Below, one piece after another: positions 42,755-49,994 of a stretch of DNA of 64,000 nucleotides. Position numbers and translations under genes: made by a program. The stretch is from Ferrovibrio sp964218355 (GTDB lineage Bacteria; Pseudomonadota; Alphaproteobacteria; Ferrovibrionales; Ferrovibrionaceae): the NCBI RefSeq assembly GCF_964218355.1, contig NZ_CAXPMC010000007.1:62001-126000 (forward strand), read 5' to 3'. The notes under the pieces are model-generated. The model did not search any database and had not been told where the DNA came from. It saw nothing but the letters and a program-made list of their open reading frames with translations. Numbering within the stretch: the stretch's first letter is position 1; each line of letters starts with the position of its first letter.

Positions 42755-44503
42755 ATGCGGATGGACCGGATTTCCGTCTCTGACCGATTGTCGCTGCGCG
42801 CGCAGATCGCCCTTGCCACCATGATTCTCTGCGTGCTGCTGGTGGCGGCCGGTTCGCTGGCGGCGGCGCTGATCGGGCAGCGCAAGACCGGCGAGCTGAT
42901 CGGCCGCGAGCTGGCCGAACTGGCCGCCTCCATGGCCGACCGGCTCGACCGCGGCATGTTCGAGCGCTACCGCGAGATCGGCATCATCGCCGATCTGGAA
43001 ACCCTGCAGCCGGTCTGGCAGACCGAGCCGGCGGTGCTGCGGCGGACCCTCGAGCATCTGCAGGCGAGCTTTCCCGACTATGCCTGGATCGGCTTTGCCG
43101 ATGCCGACGGCACCGTGCGCGCCGCCACCCGCGGCATGCTGGACGGCGCCTCGGTGGCAAAGCGGCCGTGGTTCGCCTCGGGCCTGGCCGGCCCCTTCAT
43201 CGGCGACGTGCACGAGGCTGTGCTGCTGGCCGGCCTGCTGGGGCCGCGCACCGGCCGCGAGCCGTTCCGCTTCGTCGATGTCGCCTATCCGGTGCATGGC
43301 GCGGACGGGGCGGTGATCGGCGTGCTGGGCGCGCATCTCAGCTGGGACTGGGCGGAGGAAACCCGCCGCGCGGTGCTGGCGGTGAACGAGCATTTCACCG
43401 GCGCCGAGATCCTGGTGCTGGACAGCGAGGGCCGCGTGCTGCTCGGCCCCAATACCGGCGCGCGCCTGCTGGATGCCGCGCAGCTGGCGCGGGTGCAGGC
43501 GCAGCCGGGCGGCATGGGGCTGCTGGAGGGACAGCAGGCGGGCTGGCTGACCGGCTATGCCGTTGCCGGCGGGTACCGCAGCTATCCCGGCCTCGGCTGG
43601 ATCGTGCTGGCGCGCCAGCCGGCCGCCATCGCCAGCCAGCCAGTGCGCGATCTGGCGCAGGCGATCCTGCTGGTCGGCTTCGGCCTCAGCCTGCTCGGCG
43701 GCCTGGCGGCCTGGATCCTCGCCGGCCGCCTGACCCGGCCGGTGCGGCAGCTGACCGCCGAGGCCGAGCGGATCGGCCGCGACGACCATGTGCATACCCT
43801 GCCGCGGCTGGGCGGCGCGCGCGAGGTGGTGCTGCTGTCGCGGGCCCTGCGCTCGCTGCTGCGTCGCCTCGGCCTGGCCGAGGAGAAGCTGCAGGAGGCG
43901 GAACGCGAGATCGACCACCAGGCCGAGGAAACCCGCGAATTGTCGGCCGATCTCGAACGGCTGCGCCGCCTGGCCGAGACCGATCCGCTGACCGGGCTGC
44001 TCAACCGCCGTGCCTTCCTCGATGCCGCCGCCCGCCAAGTTGCCTATGCCCGGCGCTATGACCGGGCGCTGGCGGTGGTGGTGGCCGATATCGACCATTT
44101 CAAGGCGGTCAACGATCGCCATGGGCACGCCGCCGGCGACGTGGCGATCCGCGCGGTGGCCGGCCGGCTGCAGCAGGCGGCACGCGACAGCGACCTGGTG
44201 GCGCGGTTCGGCGGCGAGGAATTCGTCGTGCTGCTGATGGAAAGCGACATCGCCGCCGCGGTTTCCTACGCCGAGCGGGTGCGCGGCGCGATCGGCGCCA
44301 GCCCGGTCGATCTCGGCACGGATGGCAACGGCCGGGCGGCGGCGGTGACGCTGACCGTCAGCCTCGGCTGCACCGTGCTGGGCCAGGACGACCGCGACGT
44401 GCAGGATGCCATCGACCGGGCCGACGGCGCGCTCTATGCCGCCAAGGCGGCCGGCCGCAACCGGGTGCGGATCTCGGTCGCCGAACGCAACGCGGCGGAA
44501 TAG
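42755..44503 (+). CDS. Membrane-bound diguanylate cyclase with periplasmic sensor
   Basis: A 582-residue protein. A helix at about 18-41, a periplasmic sensing region (about 45-290, Cache-like, ATRGMLDGASVAKRPWF), a second helix (about 300-325), a HAMP-like segment and coiled coil (380-415), then a GGDEF domain. The active-site motif is GGEEF at residues 486-490, with the inhibitory RxxD site (RDSD, 477-480) five residues before it. Both are intact, so active c-di-GMP synthesis with product inhibition is expected. The start at 42755 follows GGAGGGCGAGG. A repeat array lies just after the stop. Confidence 0.9.
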   Translation: MRMDRISVSDRLSLRAQIALATMILCVLLVAAGSLAAALIGQRKTGELIGRELAELAASMADRLDRGMFERYREIGIIADLETLQPVWQTEPAVLRRTLEHLQASFPDYAWIGFADADGTVRAATRGMLDGASVAKRPWFASGLAGPFIGDVHEAVLLAGLLGPRTGREPFRFVDVAYPVHGADGAVIGVLGAHLSWDWAEETRRAVLAVNEHFTGAEILVLDSEGRVLLGPNTGARLLDAAQLARVQAQPGGMGLLEGQQAGWLTGYAVAGGYRSYPGLGWIVLARQPAAIASQPVRDLAQAILLVGFGLSLLGGLAAWILAGRLTRPVRQLTAEAERIGRDDHVHTLPRLGGAREVVLLSRALRSLLRRLGLAEEKLQEAEREIDHQAEETRELSADLERLRRLAETDPLTGLLNRRAFLDAAARQVAYARRYDRALAVVVADIDHFKAVNDRHGHAAGDVAIRAVAGRLQQAARDSDLVARFGGEEFVVLLMESDIAAAVSYAERVRGAIGASPVDLGTDGNGRAAAVTLTVSLGCTVLGQDDRDVQDAIDRADGALYAAKAAGRNRVRISVAERNAAE

Positions 44504-44534
44504 GACGGCCCCGGAGGGTTTCCTGTGGCCCGGT

Positions 44535-44666
44535 CCGGTTCATCTGGGGCCGGTTCATCTGGGGCCGGCTCATCTGGGTCCGGTCCGGTTCGTCGCGGTT
44601 CGCGACGGTTCATTTCGGTTCGTCGCGGTTCGTCTCGGCTCCTTTCCGGTTCGTGGCGGTTCGTTT
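44535..44666. repeat. Composite tandem array: three 15-bp units then eight 10-bp units
   Basis: CCGGTTCATCTGGGG at 44535 repeats at 44550 and (with two changes) 44565. From 44586 a 10-bp unit CGGTTCGTCG recurs at 44586, 44596, 44606, 44616, 44626, 44636, then with a 1-base insertion at 44647 and 44657. The 10-bp period equals one DNA turn. The whole intergenic gap 44504-44857 between convergent dgc and iclR genes has no convincing gene. Confidence 0.88.
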
Positions 44667-44732
44667 CAGCCTGTGGCGGGCTCGCGGGCCCCGGTTCGCG
44701 GGGGTGGCCCGGGCCCGGAGCCGGATGAATAC

Positions 44733-44744
44733 ATGGGTACCCAT
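44733..44744. repeat. 12-bp palindrome in the dgc-iclR gap
   Basis: ATGGGTACCCAT is perfectly self-complementary. It is followed by an AT-rich stretch (44765-44812) that stands out in this GC-rich DNA. No function can be assigned. Confidence 0.6.
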
Positions 44745-44818
44745 CTGTCTGCTGACGACAGGGCATTCATCAATACGGATGAACATATATAGAATTCAGA
44801 GGTAAAAAATCAAGGTGC

Positions 44819-44863
44819 CGCCGTCTCTCAGCCGGCCCGCTTTCAGCCGGCCTGTTTTCAGCC
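44819..44863. repeat. 15-bp imperfect tandem repeat across the iclR stop codon
   Basis: On the minus strand the units GGCTGAAAACAGGCC, GGCTGAAAGCGGGCC and GGCTGAGAGACGGCG follow each other. The first contains the TGA stop of the IclR gene (44858-44860), and each later unit repeats the TGA. Confidence 0.85.
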
Positions 44864-45667
44864 AGCCAGCCCGGCCTGTTCGATGGCCTCGCCGAGCAGC
44901 CCGGCGGAAATGCGCAGGCGCTGGCGGAACAGGGCGGCATTCTGCCGGCTGTAGCGCACGGTGGGCACGGCCAGGTTCACCGTGCCGGCCAGCCGGCCGC
45001 CGGCCAGCACCGCGGTGGCGATGCCGATGATGCCCGGCGTGAATTCCTCCCGCGCATAGGCAAAGCCTTCCTCGCGGGCGGTGCGCACCTGCTCCCAGAC
45101 CTGCTTCGCCGAAGACAGGGTCTGCGGCGTGATTTTCTCGAAACTGGTGCGGGCGAGATAGGCGCGCACCTCGGCATCGGGCATATGCGCCAGCACGATC
45201 TTGCCCGACGAGATCGCATAGAGCGGCGCCTTCTCGCCGACCCGCATGGTATAGGCCAGTGCCTGGCCGCCGGTGCGGGTGGCAATCGCGGTGACGAAAT
45301 CGCCGTCGCGCAGGTAGAAGCCGGCGGTCTCGTTGGTCTCCTGGCTCAGTTTCTCCACCAGCGGCAGCACCACGGCCGGCAGCTGCGGTGCCGGCCGGCC
45401 GCGTGCCAGGTCGGCGATGCGCGGGCCGGGCAGATAGCGCTGCGTGGCCGCGTCCTGTTCGAGATAGCCGCGGGCCATCAGGTTGCCGAGCAGCTGGAAC
45501 AGGCTGCTGCGCGGAATGTCGAGATCGTCCATCAGCTGCGAGAAGGATATCCGTCCCGGTGCCATGCTGACCGCCTCGAGAATATCGAGCACGCGGTCTG
45601 CCGATTTGACGGTGGCGGCCGATCGGGCGGCGGCCGGCTTGACAGGCGTCGGGTTCTTCTGTCTCAT
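44858..45667 (-). CDS. IclR-family transcriptional regulator of the hydroxyquinol cluster
   Basis: A 269-residue regulator. An N-terminal winged helix (about 22-85, SADRVLDILEAVSMAPGRISF, PRSSLFQLLGNLMARGYLEQD) is followed by the IclR effector domain (about 100-265), with GEKAPLYAISSGKIVLAHMP typical of the ligand pocket region. It is divergent from the NTF2-like gene. A palindrome lies between them, and two similar ones precede tctC, so it probably controls this gene cluster in response to an aromatic metabolite. I chose the ATG at 45667; a longer frame to 45706 would run through the operator. Confidence 0.88.
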   Translation of the reverse strand: MRQKNPTPVKPAAARSAATVKSADRVLDILEAVSMAPGRISFSQLMDDLDIPRSSLFQLLGNLMARGYLEQDAATQRYLPGPRIADLARGRPAPQLPAVVLPLVEKLSQETNETAGFYLRDGDFVTAIATRTGGQALAYTMRVGEKAPLYAISSGKIVLAHMPDAEVRAYLARTSFEKITPQTLSSAKQVWEQVRTAREEGFAYAREEFTPGIIGIATAVLAGGRLAGTVNLAVPTVRYSRQNAALFRQRLRISAGLLGEAIEQAGLAG

Positions 45668-45677
45668 ATTATGAACC

Positions 45678-45695
45678 AGTTTACATATGTGAACT
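45678..45695. promoter_or_regulatory. Putative IclR operator, iclR/NTF2-like intergenic region
   Basis: AGTTTACATATGTGAACT is an 18-bp palindrome with one mismatch pair. It lies 11 bp before the iclR start and 51 bp before the NTF2-like gene. Its core GTT(T/C)ACATAT-GAAC recurs before tctC. Confidence 0.72.
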
Positions 45696-45746
45696 GCCCG
45701 AGTCAAGAGCGGCTCACGTCAAATCATACGTGCCGGGAGGGCAAAA

Positions 45747-46379
45747 ATGAATCCGGATCGGGAAGACCAGCTGGCCATCCGCGAGCTGCTGCAGAACTGG
45801 GTGGTCTGGCGCGATGCCGGCGACTGGGAGCGTTTCCGCGGCGTCTGGCACGATGACGGCTGGATGATGGCCACCTGGTTCCAGGGGCCGGCGCCCGATT
45901 TCATCCGCGTCAGCCAGGAGGGCTGGGCCAAGGGGGTCAGCATCCTGCATTTCCTCGGCGGCATCGCCGTCGACATTGCCGGCAACCGTGCGATCAGCCA
46001 GACCAAGATGACCATCTCGCAGCGCGCCAGCGTGCATGGCGTGGCCTGCGACGTGGTCTGTACTGGCCGTTTCTACGATTTCCTGGAGAAGCGCGACGGC
46101 CGCTGGGGCATCGTCGTGCGCCAGCCGATCTACGAAAAGGACCGGATCGATCCGATCGATCCGCGCGAGGCACCGGCGCTGGACCGGGCCAAGCTGGCCG
46201 TGCTGCCGGAAGGCTACCGCCATCTGGCCTATATCCAGGAAGAGATCGGCTACAAGGTGAAGCGCGACATGCCGGGGCTGAAGGGCCGCGAGGTCGAGGC
46301 GCTGTATCGCCGCGGGGCCGGCTGGCTGAAGGGCGAGGCGGTCACGCCGCAGATGTTCCTCGCGCCGCTGGCCGCCTGA
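45747..46379 (+). CDS. NTF2-like (SnoaL-type) protein of the hydroxyquinol cluster
   Basis: A 210-residue protein. The N-terminal ~140 residues form an NTF2-like cone domain: REDQLAIRELLQNWVVWRDAGDWERFRGVWHDDG, seen here as IRELLQNW and DAGDWERFRGVWHDDG. A His in GVSILHFLGG is placed like the catalytic His of scytalone dehydratase-type enzymes. A 70-residue helical tail (GYRHLAYIQEEIGYKVKRDMPGL) extends beyond the usual domain. It is the first gene of the operon with maleylacetate reductase and hydroxyquinol dioxygenase. A lyase, hydratase or decarboxylase that feeds the pathway is a reasonable guess but not shown. Confidence 0.78.
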   Translation: MNPDREDQLAIRELLQNWVVWRDAGDWERFRGVWHDDGWMMATWFQGPAPDFIRVSQEGWAKGVSILHFLGGIAVDIAGNRAISQTKMTISQRASVHGVACDVVCTGRFYDFLEKRDGRWGIVVRQPIYEKDRIDPIDPREAPALDRAKLAVLPEGYRHLAYIQEEIGYKVKRDMPGLKGREVEALYRRGAGWLKGEAVTPQMFLAPLAA

Positions 46380-46407
46380 GGCGGCCGGCTGCCGCCATGG
46401 CCGCGTG

Positions 46408-47481
46408 ATGGCCGCGATGCAGGATTTCATCTATGCCAGCCTGCCGCAGCGCGTGCGCTTCGGTCGCGGCACGCTGGCCGGGCTGGGCGACGAGCTGGAG
46501 CGGATCGGCAGCCGCCGTGCACTGCTGCTGACCACGCCGGAGCAGGCGGGGCTGGCTGCTGCCGTGCGCGACGCGGCCGGCGGCCGCATCGCCGGGCATT
46601 TCGCCGGCGCCGCCATGCATACGCCGGTGGCGGTGAGCGCGGCGGCGCTGGCCGAGCTGCGCCGGCTGGACGCCGATGCGCTGGTTTCGGCCGGCGGCGG
46701 TTCCACCACCGGGCTGGGCAAGGCGCTGGCCCTGCGCAGCGGCCTGCCACAGGTGGCGGTTCCCACCACCTATGCCGGTTCGGAGATGACGCCGATCCTG
46801 GGCGAGACGGCGGAGGGCCGCAAGACGACGCAGCGCGATCCCCGGCTGCTGCCCGGCACGGTGATCTACGATGTCGATCTCACGCTCAGCCTGCCGCCCG
46901 GCCTGTCGGCGGTCAGCGGCATGAATGCCATGGCCCATGCGGTGGAGGCATTGTATGCCGCCGATACCAATCCGGTGATCGACCTGATGGCGGAGGAATC
47001 CGTGCGCGCACTGGCGGCCGGCCTACCGGCGGTTATTGCCGATCCGCAGGATGGCGCCGCGCGCTGGCAGGCGCTGCACGGCGCCTGGCTGGCCGGCATC
47101 TGTCTCGGCAATGTCGGCATGGCGCTGCATCACAAGCTGTGCCATGTGCTGGGCGGCAGTTTCGACCTGCCCCATGCCGAAACCCATTGCGTGGTGCTGC
47201 CCTATGCGCTGGCCTGCAACGCGCCGGCCGTGCCGCAGGCGATGCAGCGGCTGGGCCGGGCGCTCGATGCGGCGGATGCCGCGCAGGCGCTGTGGCAGCT
47301 GGGCAGCCGGCTCGGCGCGCCGCGCGGCCTGGCCGCACTCGGCCTGCCGGAAAGCGCGCTGGAACGCGCGGCCGACATCGCCGCGGAGAATCCCTACCGG
47401 AATCCGCGGCCGCTGGACCGGCCGCTGCTGCTGGCCCTGCTGCGGCAGGCCCATGCCGGCGACCCGCCGCGGCCCATGTGA
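46408..47481 (+). CDS. Maleylacetate reductase
   Basis: A 357-residue iron-containing alcohol dehydrogenase-type enzyme that reduces maleylacetate to 3-oxoadipate with NAD(P)H. Cofactor motif SAGGGSTTGLGKAL, metal-ligand region MNAMAHAVEALYA and HHKLCHVLGGSFDLPHAETHCVVLPY (shown in part: GGSFDLPHAETH) match maleylacetate reductases. The start is uncertain: GTG 46405, ATG 46408, or ATG 46417 (MQDFIYASL), which is the usual family N-terminus. It is 15 bp upstream of the dioxygenase. Confidence 0.9.
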   Translation: MAAMQDFIYASLPQRVRFGRGTLAGLGDELERIGSRRALLLTTPEQAGLAAAVRDAAGGRIAGHFAGAAMHTPVAVSAAALAELRRLDADALVSAGGGSTTGLGKALALRSGLPQVAVPTTYAGSEMTPILGETAEGRKTTQRDPRLLPGTVIYDVDLTLSLPPGLSAVSGMNAMAHAVEALYAADTNPVIDLMAEESVRALAAGLPAVIADPQDGAARWQALHGAWLAGICLGNVGMALHHKLCHVLGGSFDLPHAETHCVVLPYALACNAPAVPQAMQRLGRALDAADAAQALWQLGSRLGAPRGLAALGLPESALERAADIAAENPYRNPRPLDRPLLLALLRQAHAGDPPRPM

Positions 47482-47496
47482 CATGCGAGGAAGACG

Positions 47497-48363
47497 ATGA
47501 CCATCGAGAACAGCATCACCGAAGCCGCGCGTGCGCGCGTGGCGCAGGCCGCCGACGACCGCATCCGCCAGATCAGCGATGCCCTGGTGCGGCATCTGCA
47601 TGCCTTCATCCGCGAGGTCGAGCCGAGCCAGGCCGAATGGAAGGCGGGCATCGATTTCCTGACCCGCACCGGACATATGTGCGACAATCTCCGCCAGGAA
47701 TTCATCCTGCTGTCGGACGTGCTCGGCGTGTCGATGCTGGTCGATGCGATCAATCACCGGCAGGATCGCGGGGCCACCCAGTCGACGGTGCTGGGGCCTT
47801 TCTATGTCGACAATCCGCCGGAAATGCCGGCCGGTGCCGATATTGCCGCCGGCCTGCCCGGGGCGCCGCTGCTGGTCGAGGGGCGGGTGACCGATGCGGC
47901 CGGCAATGCCCTGGCCGGCGCCATCGTCGATACCTGGCAGGCCGATGAAGCCGGCTTCTACGACGTGCAGCAGCTCGACAGGCTCGGCGGTCTCAGCGGC
48001 CGGGCGCGGTTCCGCACCGATGCCGAGGGCCGTTTCCATTTCTGGACGGTGAAGCCGTCTTCCTATCCGATTCCCGATGACGGCCCGGTCGGCGACCTGC
48101 TGAAGGCGCAGGGCCGGCATCCGTGGCGGCCGGCGCATGTGCATTTCATGATCGCGGCACCCGGTCATGCGACGCTGGTCACCCATGTCTTCGAGGCCGG
48201 CGACCGCTATCTCGACAGCGACGTGGTGTTCGGCGTGAAGCCGCAGCTGATCGCACGGATCGAGCATTGCCCGGCCGGAGATGCACCGGACGGTCGTGCG
48301 ATGGCACAGCCCTATCACCGCCTGCGCTACGACTTCGCGCTGGCACCGGAGAAAGGTGATTGA
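47497..48363 (+). CDS. Hydroxyquinol 1,2-dioxygenase (intradiol)
   Basis: A 288-residue non-heme Fe(III) dioxygenase that cleaves 1,2,4-trihydroxybenzene to maleylacetate. The four iron ligands are visible: Tyr155 (GFYDVQ), Tyr190 (SSYPIPDDGP), His214 and His216 (RPAHVHFM). The N-terminal helical dimerisation region (1-95) is present. Length and the neighbouring maleylacetate reductase favour hydroxyquinol over catechol as substrate. It ends about 24 bp before the first palindrome upstream of tctC, so the downstream transporter has its own control region. Confidence 0.9.
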   Translation: MTIENSITEAARARVAQAADDRIRQISDALVRHLHAFIREVEPSQAEWKAGIDFLTRTGHMCDNLRQEFILLSDVLGVSMLVDAINHRQDRGATQSTVLGPFYVDNPPEMPAGADIAAGLPGAPLLVEGRVTDAAGNALAGAIVDTWQADEAGFYDVQQLDRLGGLSGRARFRTDAEGRFHFWTVKPSSYPIPDDGPVGDLLKAQGRHPWRPAHVHFMIAAPGHATLVTHVFEAGDRYLDSDVVFGVKPQLIARIEHCPAGDAPDGRAMAQPYHRLRYDFALAPEKGD

Positions 48364-48386
48364 CAGGCCGCAGGCCATCGGCGAAA

Positions 48387-48420
48387 GTTCATCTATAAGA
48401 ACAAGTTCACATATATGAAC
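48387..48420. promoter_or_regulatory. Two putative IclR operators upstream of tctC
   Basis: GTTCATCTATAAGAAC (48387-48402, half-sites only) and GTTCACATATATGAAC (48405-48420, one mismatch pair) are spaced 18 bp centre to centre. The second matches the site at 45678-45695 closely. They lie just before the tctC start at 48461. Confidence 0.7.
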
Positions 48421-48460
48421 CAAGCGGGCAGCCAGTCCGCAGGTCCGGGAGGAGGACATC

Positions 48461-49444
48461 ATGAGCAAGCAGGCTTTCGCATCTCTGGCCATCGGCATGG
48501 CCGTTTCCGCCGCCACCGTGCTGGCGGCGCAGCCGGCCGTTGCCGACGAATGGCCGTCGCGGCCGGTCCGCATGGTGGTCGGCTTCGGCGCCGGCGGCGG
48601 CACCGACATCATCGCCCGCATCGTCGCCCAGCCGCTGTCGGAAGCGCTGGGCCAGCCGGTGGTGGTCGAGAACAAGCCGGGCGCCGGCGGCACCATCGGT
48701 GCCGACACCGTCGCCAAGGCCGAAAAGGACGGTTATTCGATCTTCATGATGAATAACGGCCATGCCGTTTCGGCCAACCTCTACAAGAAGCTGCCCTTCG
48801 ATGCCGAGAAGGATTTCGCGCCGGTTTCGCTGGTGGCCACCATGCCGCTGGTGATCGCCGTCAACAACGACCTGAAGGCAGGCAACCTGAAGGAACTGGT
48901 CGCGCTGGCCAAGGCTGAGCCCAACAAGGTGCGCTTCGCCAGCGTCGGCGTCGGCAGCACCCAGCATTTCGTCGGCACCGTGTTCCGCATGATGGCCGGC
49001 ATCCAGCTGCGCCATGTGCCCTACAAGGGTACGCCGGCGGCGGTGGCGGCGACCCGCAGCGGCGAGGTCGAGATGCTGGTCGAGGTCGCCTCGCCGGTGA
49101 TCGGCCAGATCAGGGGCGGCGAGCTGAAGGCGCTGGCGGTCACCTCGGCCGAGCGCTATCCGGTGCTGCCCGATGTGCCGACCGTGGCCGAGGCCGGCCT
49201 CAAGGGCTTCGACATCTCCACCTGGTATGGCCTGGCTTTCCCGGCCGGCACGCCGGCGGCCATCGTCACCAAGATGAACCAGGCCATTCACAAGGCGCTG
49301 GCGCAGGACAGCGTGCGCAAGCAGATCCTCGATGCCGCCTTCATCCCGGCGACCAACACGCCGCAGGCCTTCACCGCCCATCTTGCCTCCGAAATCAAGC
49401 GCTGGGGCGGCGTGATGAAGGATGCCGAGGTCCAGCAGCAGTAA
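48461..49444 (+). CDS. Tripartite tricarboxylate transporter substrate-binding protein (Bug/TctC)
   Basis: A 327-residue periplasmic binding protein with a signal peptide (to VADEW, about residue 28). It has WPSRPVRMVVGFGAGGGTDIIAR, seen as RMVVGFGAGGGTDIIAR, and VENKPGAGGTIGA, the Bug-family ligand loops, plus TPAAVAATRSGEVEMLVE. Bug proteins bind carboxylates, often aromatic. Being under the same operator type as the hydroxyquinol genes, an aromatic acid is the likely cargo. GGAGGAGG precedes the ATG. Confidence 0.88.
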   Translation: MSKQAFASLAIGMAVSAATVLAAQPAVADEWPSRPVRMVVGFGAGGGTDIIARIVAQPLSEALGQPVVVENKPGAGGTIGADTVAKAEKDGYSIFMMNNGHAVSANLYKKLPFDAEKDFAPVSLVATMPLVIAVNNDLKAGNLKELVALAKAEPNKVRFASVGVGSTQHFVGTVFRMMAGIQLRHVPYKGTPAAVAATRSGEVEMLVEVASPVIGQIRGGELKALAVTSAERYPVLPDVPTVAEAGLKGFDISTWYGLAFPAGTPAAIVTKMNQAIHKALAQDSVRKQILDAAFIPATNTPQAFTAHLASEIKRWGGVMKDAEVQQQ

Positions 49445-49460
49445 GCGGACCGGGAGAGGG

Positions 49461-49994
49461 ATGATGACGCGGGATGCCTGCGCCGGCCTGTTTGTTGCCT
49501 GTTTCGGCGCGGGCATCCTTGCCCTGACCTGGTCCTATCCCTCCGGCAACCCGTCGGAGATCGGGCCGGGCCTGGTGATGCAGGCGGGCGGCGGCGCCAT
49601 GCTGCTGCTCGGGCTGCTGCAGGCCGGCCTTGCCCGCCGGCGGCAGAGCCTGTCCGCCGCGCCGGATGGGCGGGTGCCGCCTGCCGCGCAGGAAGCGCGG
49701 GTGCCACCTGCCGCGCAGGAAGCGCGGGTGCCGGATGCACCGCTGCCGGCCTTCCGCAGCTGGCGGCCCTTCGTGATCCCGGCATCGATGGCGCTGTTCG
49801 CCCTGCTGCTGCAGGCGGGCGGGCTGGCCCTCACCGCTGCCGTCGCCACCTTCACCGCCACCTACGGCCTGCGCAGCCTGACCCTGCGCAGCCGCATCCT
49901 CTGCGCCATCGGGCTGTCCGCCTTCGTCACCCTGCTGTTCGGCTACGGGCTGCGTATCCAGATGCCCATCTGGCCGGGATTGTTCATGCCATGA
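49461..49994 (+). CDS. Tripartite tricarboxylate transporter small subunit TctB
   Basis: A 177-residue membrane protein with four predicted helices. The pattern SYPSGNPSEIGPGLVMQAGGGAMLLLG, seen here as GNPSEIGPGLVMQAGG, is typical of TctB. A loop between helices 2 and 3 contains a 27-bp tandem duplication (VPPAAQEAR twice), absent from most homologs to my knowledge. Start is ATG 49461, after GGGAGAGGG. Its stop overlaps tctA (ATGA). Confidence 0.82.
   Translation: MMTRDACAGLFVACFGAGILALTWSYPSGNPSEIGPGLVMQAGGGAMLLLGLLQAGLARRRQSLSAAPDGRVPPAAQEARVPPAAQEARVPDAPLPAFRSWRPFVIPASMALFALLLQAGGLALTAAVATFTATYGLRSLTLRSRILCAIGLSAFVTLLFGYGLRIQMPIWPGLFMP
49671..49734 (+). repeat. 27-bp tandem duplication inside tctB
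   Basis: Unit one at 49671-49697 and unit two at 49698-49724 differ by one base, and a partial third copy follows to 49734. In frame it encodes VPPAAQEAR twice. Confidence 0.92.

Noticed and set aside
44434..44766. 110-codon minus-strand ORF with DEPAP and EPRRT repeats over the 10-bp array
   Set aside because: It overlaps the cyclase gene and the repeat period is not a multiple of three throughout, so the peptide repeats arise from the DNA repeats.
44858..45706. Longer IclR protein starting at 45706
   Set aside because: The extension translates the operator palindrome; the ATG at 45667 gives the usual N-terminus.
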